The notes below the pieces were generated by a model. That model did not search any database, was not told the DNA's origin, and saw nothing but the letters and a program-made list of their open reading frames with translations. DNA of 64,000 bases, taken from Herpomyces periplanetae. Lineage: Eukaryota; Ascomycota; Laboulbeniomycetes; Herpomycetales; Herpomycetaceae. Where the stretch lies: the NCBI GenBank assembly GCA_009733715.1, contig WMKJ01000029.1:60447-124446 (forward strand), in the 5' to 3' direction. Within the stretch, counting starts at the first letter, position 1, and every line of letters starts with the position of its first letter. Below, one piece after another: positions 21,415-33,399 of the stretch. The translations under genes were made by a program, and so were the position numbers.

Positions 21415-22639
21415 TTCATTCCTTCCCCCAAGTCACTAATACCACTCAATTCATTTTCCTCTACTCTCCTCCATCTATCCATATCATACTTCTACCTCAC
21501 CGCCTTTTATAACATTTACACAATTTATACACCCTTTTACGATACAATACTCCGATTATTTTCTACGTTAACGGTAATCGTATTACCGTACACCTTAACT
21601 TGCGACGTTGGATCATTGGGAATAACTATTTACTTAACCTTGGCTTATTATAATTCACTGTATTGCTTTTTTCCCTCTGGGCTCCCCTTGTATTCCTTAC
21701 TTCTCCGCCATGGTTTGAATGAATCTTCTTGCTACTTACCTACCTTCTAGCAGGTCCGTTCTCCTGTCTACTTAATTACTTACTTGTATCTGTCGTTTAA
21801 CCGACCGTTTAACGGAATCAAATACATTTGATGATATGTCTCATTTTTCAAGAAAGCGTATACTTTCAAAGCGTTAACTTCCCACAATTTCAACTTTTAT
21901 GTTGCACTGGACTGTCTCATCGTCATAGGTCATTTCGGCTCACTTATTCTTTCCAATTCTCAATTTCCTTCGTATGTATCACCTATACGTCCGTTCCGTG
22001 ACATTCCCTGCTGCCTGGGAATACTTCCCCGGTTCATTTTGCCCGCTACTCAATAACCAGGGATGTCGATACATAGGATTTATCGTATAATCCAATTATA
22101 TATGTATTTTCGGCTATCCCAAAACTTGTATCGAATAATAAAGTGGAATACCCCTCACTTAATATATTCGGTATCCCATTATTCGGATATAATAAATTAT
22201 TAACACTTTATAATAAGTAACTGAACCTACCCAGGGTGAATATGTATGTATGTGCCGAGGTGTTTTGTTCGTTTTCATATCCAAGATCCCGTTGATGATT
22301 GTAAATCCCACCAACATTCCCAAGGCAGTACAGCTAGCATTAGACAAGTAAATTGTCCTAGTGGAGTATTATTATTTCCATCGCGATACCTTTCGGTTAG
22401 TTTGTCCAAAAGGAGTGTGGTCTGCGCTTCTCCCACACGAAGCATGAAGGACTTTTGAAATAGCCCCTTCTTTTGGTGTTAATGGCGTTGTGTCGCGTTG
22501 CAGTTTTTTTGCGTAGGTTAATTTTATTTGCTCGTCAACTTCCCGCCCCGTCCCCATCATAAAGACAACTCCGATTCCAACCCCTACCCGACGTTTACTC
22601 CGAATCTCATTTGCTATCCAACTCTAACCTAACGCCAAA

Positions 22640-22820
22640 GTCGCAAACGTGCACGCATGCGTGTGCATACGCACGCACATACAAACTCACAAACTTGTGT
22701 ACATACGTGTAAATTTAGACGTACGTGTACATGTGCATGCGCATGTACAAGCACACGCTCAAGTGCCCATACACAGCGTACTCACACATGCACGTATATG
22801 CACATGTACGTGTGCACCTT
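22640..22820. repeat. Alternating pyrimidine-purine tract (Z-DNA-prone)
   Basis: About 180 bp largely made of CA/TG/CG/TA dinucleotide steps with several palindromic cores (gcatgcgcatg, cgtacgtg, acatgt). It is not a simple unit repeat. Non-B DNA formation is inferred from composition. Confidence 0.6.
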
Positions 22821-23180
22821 GACATTCCTACTCTCAAATTATTTGATCTAATGCTTTACACTATATCCAATCTAATCATTTTTTCCCACAAGTCTCTCAA
22901 ATACCTTCATTCGTATATCTTGCAGTGCCTATACCACTTGTATATGCCATCACTCGCTTTCATCCATCCAGACACTTCTTCCCACTCCCCCGTACTCCAT
23001 ACTCAAATCCTTCACTAATGTCCTCCCATACACCTTTTCCCGTAACATCAACCTTCCGTAATCGTAATCGCATCCCTCTCCACCACCTCTACTCCATCCT
23101 CCGCCCTCCGTCCTCCATGTCTCACCGACCGTTCCCTCGTTTTCCCCCCTCTACACGTCGATCTATCCTTACGTGTTTGC

Positions 23181-23188
23181 TCACGTGA
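23181..23188. promoter_or_regulatory. TCACGTGA palindrome in ERF2 upstream region
   Basis: A perfect 8-bp palindrome 587-594 bp before the ERF2 ATG, at the left part of the C/T-rich leader region. The greater distance than for other genes fits a long or intron-bearing 5' UTR, which is inferred. Confidence 0.35.
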
Positions 23189-23774
23189 TCTGTTGCGGAT
23201 AAATTTCCCGTTGAGCACATTTACCGTCGCGTTTTCTTCACGATAAATTTCCATTTTTACCTTGATTTTCACCTTTTCCCATGTCTCTATTCTGATGAAT
23301 TGATCTACTCTCCTCTTGTTCATATCGAACTCCATCTATTCATCATTAATTTCACAATCTTTTCAATCCGTTATCCTCCTCTAATCCATTTCTCCTCTCT
23401 TCAATTTTTTTACCTAAACATTATTTTACCCTTCCAAAAAAACACGCATCTTTCTTTCGGTTCGCGTGTCCATTATCACCATCTGGCTAATTCTCTGCAT
23501 TATTCTTCATATTTCCCTCTCCCCTTCTTCCTCTACATCTCTTCCCAGTCTGATCTGACGTGCTTCTTTCTGGTTCCTGGTAATCAACTCTGTCAAACAT
23601 GCGAAAAATCCAGTAACTTTTTTTCTCTTTGCCTTACATACTCTTCCCATCTCCCTCTCGATCTTTATTGCTCTTATTCCCTTCGCTTTCTTCCTTCCAA
23701 TTTATCCTCAATTGTCTCTATTTTAACCTATTCTCCCTACTTCTGTCTTCAAAATATCCCATCCTTCTAGTGTC

Positions 23775-25829
23775 ATGTCTTTACCCGCTAATCCTTCTTC
23801 CACCTTATCTCACTTTCACGAACAATCACCTTCCTCATCTCCTGCTCACCATAACCAACCAGATAGACGCTTATCTAACGCACATAAACCTACTCCTAGT
23901 TCCCACCAGAGTCCTCCCTCAAATCATATTGTTGATGCCCGATCTATGAACAATAACGCTAATCGATCTCACGCTCCTGGTTTACCTTCCAATGCCTTTA
24001 GAAGACCGCTAAGTTCTCAGAGACTTCAATATCAACGGGGTCACCGTCCTGCGCTGTCATCTCAAGATGATACTCATAGAATACGAAATCATCTCACACC
24101 TCCTTCCACCAATGTTTCTTCGCCTTTCGGTCGCTCTAGCTTAGGCTCAAGACCTCCTCTTAATTCCACCTATCGAAGTGTTTCTGAAACTGGCCACACT
24201 CGCTCTCCTTCCCATGAGAATAATCTTTCTCCATCATCCAATTTATCATTTCCTAACCAACAAAATTCTCCTTCTGAAAACTTTTATTACGTGAACTCAG
24301 AATCCGGTGAAGCTTCAGCGTCCCCATCAGCTTCAAATCCTCAATACGATTTTAACCTTGATCTTTCCCTCAAACCTCTACCTCAACCAGGCGGTAACGT
24401 GTCAGCGTATCACCAATCTCATATTTCTTCCAATGTATCCACTCACCCTACCCTTACTCCATCTCCAAATCATCACCCTCGATCTTACGAAAATAACCCC
24501 ACCTTCCGTACTACCGCTATTCTCTCTCATGCTACCCAAGATAACCCATCGAGTGAATTCATTAACACAGATTATAGCCATCTCACCTCCATCCCAAACG
24601 ACAATTTTTCCGCTAATCCTAATCACCCTTCAGCCTCCGCTGTATATCAGCCTTCTTCGAGACCCGATAAAAATTATCAGCATCATCAAGGAAACGCCGT
24701 GTTCTGTTTAGGCGGTCGTTTACTCAACACTCACGATCGACCTATCAACATTGCTACAGGTGCTTTAGTCATTGTCCCCTCAACTTTATTTTTCATCTAT
24801 TCCGCTGAGTTCTTGTGGAAGTCTGCTTCACCCGCTTTACCAATTTGCTTTGCATACGTATTTTTGATTTGCATTTCATCCTTCCTTCATGCATCAACTA
24901 CCGACCCTGGCGTATGTTATTGCCTACCCTATTTTTACTTCATTCTCCACACCTTATCAATTATGCTAACCTAGTTGTAGATTCTCCCCCGTAACCTTCA
25001 TGTTAATCCTCCCACTGATCCCAAGTCAGATCTACTAGAACCGGGGCCTCCCCTCACCTCCTGGGTCGTAGTCTTATCACGAATTCAACGCAAACACGCG
25101 TCATCACGCAATGCTTCTACCACTGATACTGGAAATGCCGAGACCAAACCACGGAAATCCACTAATGAACCAACCGTAATGGAAGTTCCCGTAAAGTATT
25201 GCAAAACTTGCTGTCTGTGGAGACCTCCTCGCGCACACCATTGTCGAGTTTGCGATGCGTGTATTGAGACGCAAGACCATCACTGTGTATGGTTAAATAA
25301 TTGTGTTGGTCGTCGAAATTACCGCTTTTTCTTAACGTTTGTCGCATGCGCTACACTTCTTGGAATATTACTCTTTGTTGCGTCTCTTGTGCATATCCTT
25401 GTTCGCGCTCATCAAACAAAAAGTAGTTTCGGCAAAGCTGCCGGTCGACGAATGCAGGAACGTGTCGCACTGGCCATGATGATATACGCTTTATTGGCTA
25501 CCCCATATCCTCTCAGTTTATTTGGTTATCATTTATTCTTGACAGCCCGTGGCGAAACTACACGTGAGTATCTAAATTCACGAAAGTTCCCCAAAAGTGA
25601 TCGTCATAGGCCGTTTACCCTGGATTACGTCCTGTATAATTGGATAGCCATATTTAACAGACCGCGCCCACCTTCGTACATGCGATTCAAAGACCCGTAT
25701 ACAGAAGGTGATCAAAGATTCGTGAATCACCGTAAAGTTGCAACAACCGATGCAGATAGCGGAGTCGATTTCTCCCAAGGTCGCGGTGTTGAAATGGTGG
25801 AATTGGAATTTTCAGCAGCTCAACGATAA
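23775..25829 (+). CDS. ERF2: ERF2-type DHHC protein S-palmitoyltransferase
   Basis: Two exons (23775-24911, 24981-25829) give 661 aa. The 69-nt intron (GTATGT..TGTAG, branch gctaac) is flanked by conserved TDPG / ILPRNLHVNP, the Erf2 signature after the second membrane helix. The zinc-binding Cys-rich domain has KYCKTCCLWRPPRAHHCRVC and the catalytic DHHC at residues 478-481 (Cys481), then WLNNCVGRRNYRFF. Two more membrane helices and the TTxE motif (GETTREYL) follow, then NRPRPPS. Erf2 with Erf4 palmitoylates Ras-like proteins at the ER/Golgi. Residues 1-~310 form an unusually long Ser/Pro/Asn/His-rich disordered extension. The Erf4 partner is not in the window. Confidence 0.92.
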
Positions 25830-26380
25830 ATTAAGCTTACATTACTCGTGAGATATGTTGTAAGCTCCTAACTTGTTTTGCCGGTTTTTAATGTTTTCGT
25901 GAGCGCGTACCCGCTCGCCGATTGGCTTGCAGTCAACTGACCCTCTCTCCAAGCAATATACGTCACGGAACTTTTCTTATCACGTTAATGCATCAAGTGT
26001 TTTGCTTTCTGCTCCACAGCCAAACTACTACAATAATTTCCGTGAGCTGTCTGTGGGAGGCATCTGCTAAAAATATAAACTACACCAATAGACGGCAATA
26101 GTAATTCTCCGGGAACTCATGGCATTTTAATACGCCAAATTTATCTTAATGATTTCCAGATATTTGCTATTAACTTTATATGAAAACTTTGAAGCACTGC
26201 CGTTATAGGCCAATCCAGACAATGTTTGATGATTAGTGTTTTGCTCGTTAAACATAAGGAACGGTTGCTTTTCAATGAAAATTGTACGATATATCGACGA
26301 ATTGTGTAATAGATGAGTACATGACGTCGGGATAAGAAAAGTGAACGACACGGCTAGATAACGATGATGAGGTGGTAAAG
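25830..26380. other. Convergent spacer ERF2 / PDCD5
   Basis: 551 bp between two stop codons; presumably 3' UTR sequence. I see nothing else in it. Confidence 0.5.
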
Positions 26381-27306
26381 TTATAAGTTATCAAGATCGA
26401 GTTCGTCATCATCCCAGTTCTTTCGACGTGAAATAATTATGGAATCTGACGATAGATTATTTGATGATAAGGCACCAATGGTATTGGATGAATTGGAAGG
26501 TTTTGAAAGGGAATTGTCTATGGCGAGGAGAATAGCCTTTAATTGCTCTTCATTAATACGTTCTGCAGGGTTAATACGACCGGTCCGAATGAGCATAAAA
26601 ATTTGGTCTTCGACCAGTTGAGCACGTTGAGCGCGTACGAGGCGAATACGGGCAAGTCGCTCAGCAGCTTCAGATGTTAGTATTCTTGATATAAGAGCCG
26701 AGCGAGCAGCGGCTTCGGCATTTTGCTCCGGATTATCAGATGATGAAGAGAAAGTTTGATCAGCAGTTACAGAGCTGTTGCATAGCAGAGTGTAAATACG
26801 TTAGTAATTCCGTTAAGCGCGCATGCGTGCACATAAATACGCAAGTAAGCGCAGTAACAAAGGGCTATTTGCCCCTCATCCCCAAATGTTGTAACAAATG
26901 CAAGTACATGTACGAGAAAAAAAATTCAGACCGTCCGCATACGTGCTCGTTTCACGTATTGGTGTTTGCAATGTGTGAAAGCAGCAAGTAAATTGTCAAA
27001 CCAACAATACACATAAAGGGAAACTTATAAGGGTGCAGATATTTCCCTAAATTACAAAAAACGCGTACATTTGATTACTTACGGCAATGAATTAGAAGCT
27101 TGACGAGATGCAAGGTTCACAGCATTTAAAGCTTTGTTCTTTAATGTAGCATCGTTTGATTCGGATGCTGAAATATTATTTGAGCTTAATTGATTTAAGT
27201 TCGACCTATGAAGCTAATCAAAGCACCCAATTGGTGGTAGAGTGTTAATGTTAATTTTTCTCCTCGTAAAATATATAAACATCATACGCACCTGAGAAAA
27301 ATTCAT
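26381..27306 (-). CDS. PDCD5/TFAR19 family DNA-binding protein
   Basis: Three exons on the minus strand (27292-27306, 27083-27213, 26381-26774) predict 179 aa. Introns are 78 nt (GTGCGT..TTAG) and 308 nt (GTAAGT..ACAG). The core helical bundle is clear in the last exon: ALISRILTSEAAERLARIRL, then QLVEDQIFMLIRTGRI and INEEQLKAILLAI. It ends with the acidic tail RRKNWDDDELDL, as in PDCD5. PDCD5 binds prefoldin/TRiC and nucleic acid and has been linked to apoptosis and tubulin folding. The 5' part is less certain: exon 1 has only five codons, the first acceptor has an alternative 8 bp downstream that breaks the frame, and the Ser/Asn-rich N-terminus is longer than usual. Confidence 0.78.
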
Positions 27307-28434
27307 AATTACGATGGAAGTGTTACAATCTAGGAAAGATTTTTCAAATTATCTTCATCGCTCGCGTGCGTCAACTTGATTAAGTTCCCATCTCCCCTTG
27401 CCATTCTCCACCGCCTCACGTGCCAGTCTCTTTCAAGTCACCTGATTATTCATAGCAAGCGGATTTGCCGAACTTTTACCGCCGCGCCGAATACTCGGTG
27501 GAAGAATGGTTGTTGCGGAAGTGGGAGGGTCGAAAAGTCAGGATTGGCGGTGATAAAGTGTAGGATGATATTGGAATTGACCAGAGTAGAATGGTAGGGA
27601 TAGTGGAATTAATTAATGAGGACACATAAATGTAAGCTTTAGTGTAAGGTTTGATATTTTGGGCGTTTAATGAGTGGAAGGAGGAACGTTAAATGGTCTG
27701 GGTAACAGTTCATGATAATTTGATATTAGATCATAAGTAATTTACCGAAAATTCAGAATGAATAGACTACTCAAGTATATTAACCTAAGTAATATTATAA
27801 GTCTAAGAGATAATCCTGTACATGCAAAGGTAGAACCCTTAAATATCTATGTACGTACTTCAATCCTCTAGTGACCACTCAAGTTAAAATCTTGATGCAA
27901 AATTCTTCGAAATTCCAGTTTACTGACTTGAATTTTGACGTATCACAGTTAGAAACTGCTGAAACACACACATCTAAATTTACACTATTGACAACCCATC
28001 AATCTACCTATCATCAGTATCTACTCTTTCCCCTTCATTCCAATTAAAATCCAAAACCCAATAAACCTTCCCTCCTTCATTCTTTCATCCACCATCTTAC
28101 CCATCCTCCCATCTCACACCGAATCCTGCCGAGCCACGTGATGGTACCCCTGATGAGTCACATGACGCTAATTTTGGGCTGAGCTCGGAGTGCCGCACGG
28201 AGGAGACGGTATGGTGATGTTTAATAACCTTTTAAGTTCACGATAATATTTCATCGTGAATTAATATATTTCAAAGTTTACGAGAAAGTATTTACGCGCT
28301 TTGTCGACATTTTCGATGGTTCACTACATTTCTGTGGTCAATAATTTATCTATATATCGGATTTTTACAAACCTTTTTTGCTTGATGATTCAAAATCATG
28401 TTGTCGAGAAAATCGAATTTATGAATCCCACACG
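27307..28434. promoter_or_regulatory. Divergent promoter region PDCD5 / mitochondrial carrier
   Basis: 1.1 kb without a gene. CACGTG at 27417-27422 is about 111 bp from PDCD5. Near the carrier, CACGTGA (28135-28141) is followed by TGAGTCA (28154-28160), a Gcn4/AP-1-like consensus, and then CATGAC. C/T-rich runs occupy about 28020-28115. Confidence 0.5.
28135..28160. promoter_or_regulatory. E-box plus TGAGTCA cluster upstream of carrier gene
   Basis: CACGTGA and TGAGTCA occur 13 bp apart, about 275-300 bp upstream of the carrier ATG. TGAGTCA is the known binding sequence of Gcn4/AP-1 bZIP factors. Use here is inferred. Confidence 0.4.
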
Positions 28435-29871
28435 ATGCACACGAATCAACAAACTTTAACAGTTGTGCCATCTTCTCTACAAATGAGCCAACAACCTTCT
28501 TCGAGTAATCTAACTTACATTTCATCAAGTTGTTTTGCTCATTTATTCGCTGGAGCGTACGTAACTCGTTACACTTTCTCATACTTTACCCAAGTTTATT
28601 CTTGGAGTTTTTACTCTAGGCATATGTTTTGAAGTTTTTCCATCACCGTTATCACTGCTATTCAACCAAACTCAATAATTTCATCTGCTCAATATAATAC
28701 CACTTGCCCATGATGTTTACTGCACATTAGGCGCAAAGTTTTACCCTTCTTACCCTCCCCGAATGATTTATCTTATTCAACTACACTCTTACCTGTTAAA
28801 TTTTCAACTTTACTAACTTATTGTGCCCGGTGTAGAAGCAGTGGCATTGTAACAGCTGTTTTAACCTCTCCCTTGGACGTTCTTCGAACGCGCTTGCAAT
28901 CTGATTTTTACCGAAATCAATTATCCAAGGGCGTTGCTCCTCACGGTCACGATGGGCTTATTAGCCTTTCGATACGCAATTTCCGCGAAACTTTACACAT
29001 TTTAGCTACTATTCCACGCGTTGAGGGATGGAGAGGTTTGTTTTCCGGTCTGGGACCTTTTATATCAGGAATCGCTCCGGCCACCGCCATCAAATTTTTT
29101 ACTTACGGTAATACGAAACTTTTTTTAACGAAAAACTTAAAATGGGACTCTACTGCTCCTACTACACATGCTACAGCTGCCGCTACCGCCGGAATCGTAA
29201 CGGGAACTTTAACCAACCCTATCTGGGTTATTAAAACCAGACTTCAATTAGACAAACCCATAGTTAGTGAATCCGGTCAAACATCTCCACGACGGTATAA
29301 GAATGCATTCGATTGCTTCTCAAAGATTCTTCGCGTTGAAGGTGTTTCTGGATTTTATAAAGGTTTAGGTGCCAGTTATCTGGGTACTGTAGAAACCGTA
29401 TTACACTTGACTATATATGAACGACTTAAATTATGCGCCCTATCATCTGAAAATGGTCTTTCACTTTCCCCGAATTTAGACAAGTATAGAAGTTGGTTTT
29501 ATGTTGGGTTCCTAGGCGGGTTATCCAAATTCGTTACCGTGGTTCTCGCCTATCCTCACGAGGTAATTTTCCCTTAAATATTTGTTTTATTTGTCTTACC
29601 AGTTTTTACTAACTATCCAATTTCGTAATGCTGTTTTTCCCATAAAATTTAGGTCGTTCGGACTAGATTGCGACAAGCTCCCTTATCCCGCGATGCTAAT
29701 ACCGTTAAATATACTGGTTTAATTCAATGCTTTCGTCTAGTGTATAAGGAAGAAGGTATTAGAGCGTTGTACGGTGGTCTGACAGCTCATTTGCTCAGAT
29801 CTGTACCATCAGCAGCTATCACTCTAGGAGTTTACGAAGTTGTTCTTAAATTTTTGAATGCTTCAATTTAG
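28435..29871 (+). CDS. RIM2: RIM2/SLC25A33-36-type mitochondrial carrier
   Basis: Three exons (28435-28556, 28836-29562, 29653-29871) give 355 aa. Introns are 279 nt (GTACGT..TGTAG) and 90 nt (GTAATT..TTTAG). The first join restores HLFAGASSGIVTAVLTSPLD without length change. The three mitochondrial-carrier signatures are PLDVLRTRL (P53), PIWVIKTRL (P169) and PHEVVRTRL (P281). The tryptophan in the second signature, shared by pyrimidine-nucleotide, folate and FAD carriers, with the long insert after the first motif, favours the Rim2 group. Rim2 exchanges pyrimidine nucleotides across the inner membrane. The N-terminus is Ser/Gln-rich; later in-frame ATGs exist, so the start is approximate. 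Confidence 0.88.
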
Positions 29872-31117
29872 CTCATGATAATCATGCTATACTGCTGGTA
29901 TATCAGTAAGCGTTAATGTATCTATCGTGATGTTGTGCTGATTTACTCATGTTCATCCCAACATTTTCTTATACCCAATACAACTTGTGTATACTGATTA
30001 TACTGGCTTACGGGAATTTCTTTTCAATTTACACTACGACTACTGATGTGACGTATTTTATTTTGGTTCTTTTACTATTGTTACAATCATCATGTCTCTA
30101 CTGTCGTGTTGAATAATTGGTTTATCTGTTTGTTCCTTTTAAACGATATTTATCGTACATTCCTTAAAATGTACCGTACAAACTTGGCTTAACTTATTTT
30201 GAGTTTACTATTTAATATTAAGTTTGTTCTAAAGCTATAATGGGTAGGCCCGTCGATTGGTCAAGCAGCTTGATCATTTTAGTGTCTGTAAATGCATTAC
30301 GGAGAGTAATAACTTGCTTTAGGTTGATTATTTACTCGTACAAATTGATTAGTCGTTGAAATAATGAAGCACATTGTTTCATATATTTATCGCATCTACG
30401 TTTTTAATGAAATTGTGCTGTCTTGATTTTTATATTCGTGCATCTATTCCCCTATTTAGTCCCCTGTTATACTACGACAATTGATCAATGAAAATGCCCA
30501 TAGCATGTTTCAGTCGACATACTTTTCCCATTGCATATCATGAACCAAGCCTTTTCCCGGTAAACTGACTTACTCCATCTACTATCACCTTAACCACTAC
30601 TCGAGTCATCCTGAAAAATCCACACTATACCGACAGAATCATTTTTTTTCCCTTTTAAGCCACTACATGCATATCAACTCTTAACTATACGCAGGCAACG
30701 CTTCGACTTGATGCTCATGTCCCCACTTTAACACCGCCCTACTCTGATCATCGTCATTATTATCTTGTCCAGCAAATCTAATCAGCTCCTCTTCATTCTA
30801 CTTAACCAGTTCACTTCAACATCTATCAAACTTTCCATCCTCCTTCCCTCATCACCTTCTTCCTGAAGTGGCTTGTTGGACGCACACATCATGTGACCAC
30901 ACTTAAGGACGGTTGCCTGAAAATTTTGACGTTTTGGAACGGGGAACTTGCTTGTTTCTCGTGGTCGGTTAGTTGATGATTTATGACGGGGAAGAAATTG
31001 TTAATTTAAAGCTACGCAACGCAATTTAATCATACATCGACACGATAATTTCAAAGTGATTACTTCACCAATACGTTTAGGTTTTCATAGTATAAGGGGA
31101 AATTGGAATTCACGCTA
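29872..31117. other. Spacer between carrier gene and DPP3
   Basis: 1246 bp without a gene. C/T-rich sequence runs from about 30550 to 30860. TCATGTGA (30889-30896), a one-base variant of the E-box palindrome, lies about 225 bp before DPP3. Confidence 0.5.
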
Positions 31118-33399
31118 ATGTCTCTACACTCGAAAAATTCGTTAAGATTTATCATGAGAGATTCAGAGGATAATTTCTCACGTTATCTCGCAGACCATCC
31201 TATTTCGATCACTAGTCTGCGAATTAAAAAATACTTTAATTGTTTAAACGATTGGGAGAAACTTTACGCTCATCATATGTCGGTGTAAGCAGTATATGTA
31301 TAATTGAGTTATCGTTCAATTGTACGAGTAGTACAATACTGGAGTTATCGTTCAATTATGAAATTTGGTTCTACGCTTACAACGTACTTCATAGTGCTGG
31401 ATTCTCTGGTACGCGTATACTGCTGCGTCAAGTTTCGCCGGAGTGTGAAGGATTGTACGATTTGATTATTGGCTTGAATAAAGCGTGTGGTGGAAATTGG
31501 TCATACTTGCGGCTGGCCGTGGATATAACGGAAGAGGAAATGAATCTTTTTCTTGAATTTGCTGCACAATTTCTCGGATGCATGGGCAATTATAGAGATT
31601 TCGGTGATACAAAAATCTTCCCTCGATTACATGCTACTGTATTACGAGCCATTGCTAGTATAACTCCGCAAACACGAAGAATTTACGATTCCATTGAAGG
31701 TCAACTACTCGCTTATTCTCCCCATGAATTGCTAAGTATTGGCTTTCCAGAACAAGGTCATGTATCCAACTTTTATCCTAATAGTCCAAATATCACAACA
31801 GAAGAGATCATACTTATCAGTGATTTCTTGCAAACCAAAAATTTTTTGACACGAAATACCCGTCTTCGTAAAGTTTTCGATGGTTATGAAGTCCTCATTG
31901 CTTCGGCCCAAAAATCTCCTGCCATCTTTGATCGTGATCTACCTGAATCCGAATGGACTTTGGAAGGTCGACTTAAGGGAAGGAAAATTCACCTTGTCTA
32001 CGGTGACCATGCCTATGAAATGAGTAATATATGTCTTGAACTTATGGAAGCGAGAAAGTACGCATGTAATGACAATCAGAGAGCCATGATCGACGCCTAT
32101 ATCAAGTCTTTTAGAACTGGTTCACTTCTAGCTCACAAGGAAAGTCAACGTTACTGGATTCGGGATAAAAGCCCTGTTATCGAGTGTAATCTAGGGTTTA
32201 TTCTAACATATCGTGATCCACTTGGTGAAAAGGCTTGCTGGATGGGATTCGTTTCGATAGTAAATAAAAAGTTGACCCAAACACTAATGAAATTTGTTGC
32301 AGCCACGCCGCAATTATTGCCCAAATTACCTTGGTCCATTGATTTTGAAAAAGATTCGTTCAATGCACCCGACTTTACTTCCCTAGAAGTTCTTTCATAC
32401 TCGACAAATGGTTTGCCAACCGGGGCAAACCTCCCCATTTATGACGATATTCGAGCGACAAAAGGGTTCAAAAATATTTCATTGGCCAACGTAATGAGGT
32501 CTAGGTCAACTGATCAATCCATTAGCTTCATTCACCATAACGATCTAGACTTATACCGAAATTTACTCGATGATTCTCTTGATGTAGTAGTTGGCCTTCA
32601 CGAACTTTTAGGCCACGGCAGCGGAAAGCTTTTACAGGAATATGCACCGGGAAAGTTTAACTTTGACATTAAGCATCCTCCACTGAGCCCCCTTAACGGA
32701 CGACCTGTTAACACGTATTACAAGTACAGAGAAACCTTCTCCAGCTTGTTTAAATCCATAGCAGCATCGTACGAAGAGTGTCGAGCTGAATGTGTAGCAA
32801 TGTACTTAATATGTGATTTTCAAGTTTTGAAAATCTTCGGCTACGGTGACGGTTTGGAGAATATGTCAGGGGAAGCCGGTGATATTATTTTTGTTACTTA
32901 TTTAAAGATGGCGCATGATGGGTTGTCTGCATTGGCAGTTTGGGATCCGGAAACTCACGAATGGGGACAAGCTCACATGAGGGCAAGGTTTTCCATGTTA
33001 CAGGTCCTGCTTCAAGCCGGATCGGATTGTGTGCGACTTGAGTATACACGGCAGGATTTATCAGATTTAATCATAAGGATTGATCGTGATAAAATATTAT
33101 CTCATGCGAGACCCGCTATACGAAGTTACCTTCAACAGCTTCATATCTACAAAAGCACCGCCAATGCCGAACACGGTGCCCAACTATTTACAAGTATGAG
33201 TGAAGTTGATGATTTCATGGCTAAGCGTGTTCGACCGGTTGTTTTACGTAGGCAAAAACCACGTGAAAATTTTGTTCAATGCAATACTGTTCTCGTTCCG
33301 GATCCATCCAAAACCGCTGGCTACCGAGTCGATTTAATTGAGTATGAAGCAACCCCCGAAGGAATGATTCAAAGTTTTGCTGATAGAACGTACATTTAA
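31118..33399 (+). CDS. DPP3: Dipeptidyl peptidase III (zinc metallopeptidase M49)
   Basis: Two exons (31118-31284, 31395-33399) give 723 aa, the usual length. The 110-nt intron (GTAAGC..ATAG) is placed so that EKLYAHHMSV joins AGFSGTRILLRQVSPE, matching the family. The M49 zinc site is complete: HELLGH at residues 458-463 (two His ligands and the catalytic Glu) and the downstream EECRAE at 516-521 carrying the third ligand. DPP III is a cytosolic enzyme that removes dipeptides from the N-termini of short peptides. Other ATGs lie upstream in the same exon, so the first few residues are uncertain; the rest is clear. Confidence 0.94.
31306..31355. repeat. Direct repeat inside DPP3 intron
   Basis: The 16-base unit gagttatcgttcaatt occurs twice about 33 bp apart within the 110-nt DPP3 intron. 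Confidence 0.85.

Larger units (their letters stand above)
21415..23774. other. Large spacer SSS1 / ERF2 with Pu-Py and pyrimidine-rich tracts
   Basis: About 2.4 kb without a supportable gene. A 22640-22820 segment is dominated by alternating pyrimidine-purine (cgcatgcgtgtgcatacgca, tacgtgtacatgtgcatgcg). From about 22870 to 23770 the plus strand is strongly C/T-rich up to the ERF2 ATG. There is TCACGTGA at 23181-23188. A 6-bp inverted repeat (GTGTGG/CCACAC, 22415-22438) may form a hairpin. The sequence ccttctag just before the ATG could be the end of a 5' UTR intron. Confidence 0.55.

Noticed and set aside
22403-22452. Hairpin GTGTGG/CCACAC with flanking GTCC/GGAC as a small RNA
   Set aside because: Short stem, large loop and no recognised family; not enough to call a gene.
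23300-23770. 156-codon open frame upstream of ERF2
   Set aside because: Phe/Ser/Leu/Tyr-rich translation typical of pyrimidine-rich DNA; no homology pattern, and it ends just before the ERF2 ATG, so it is treated as leader sequence.
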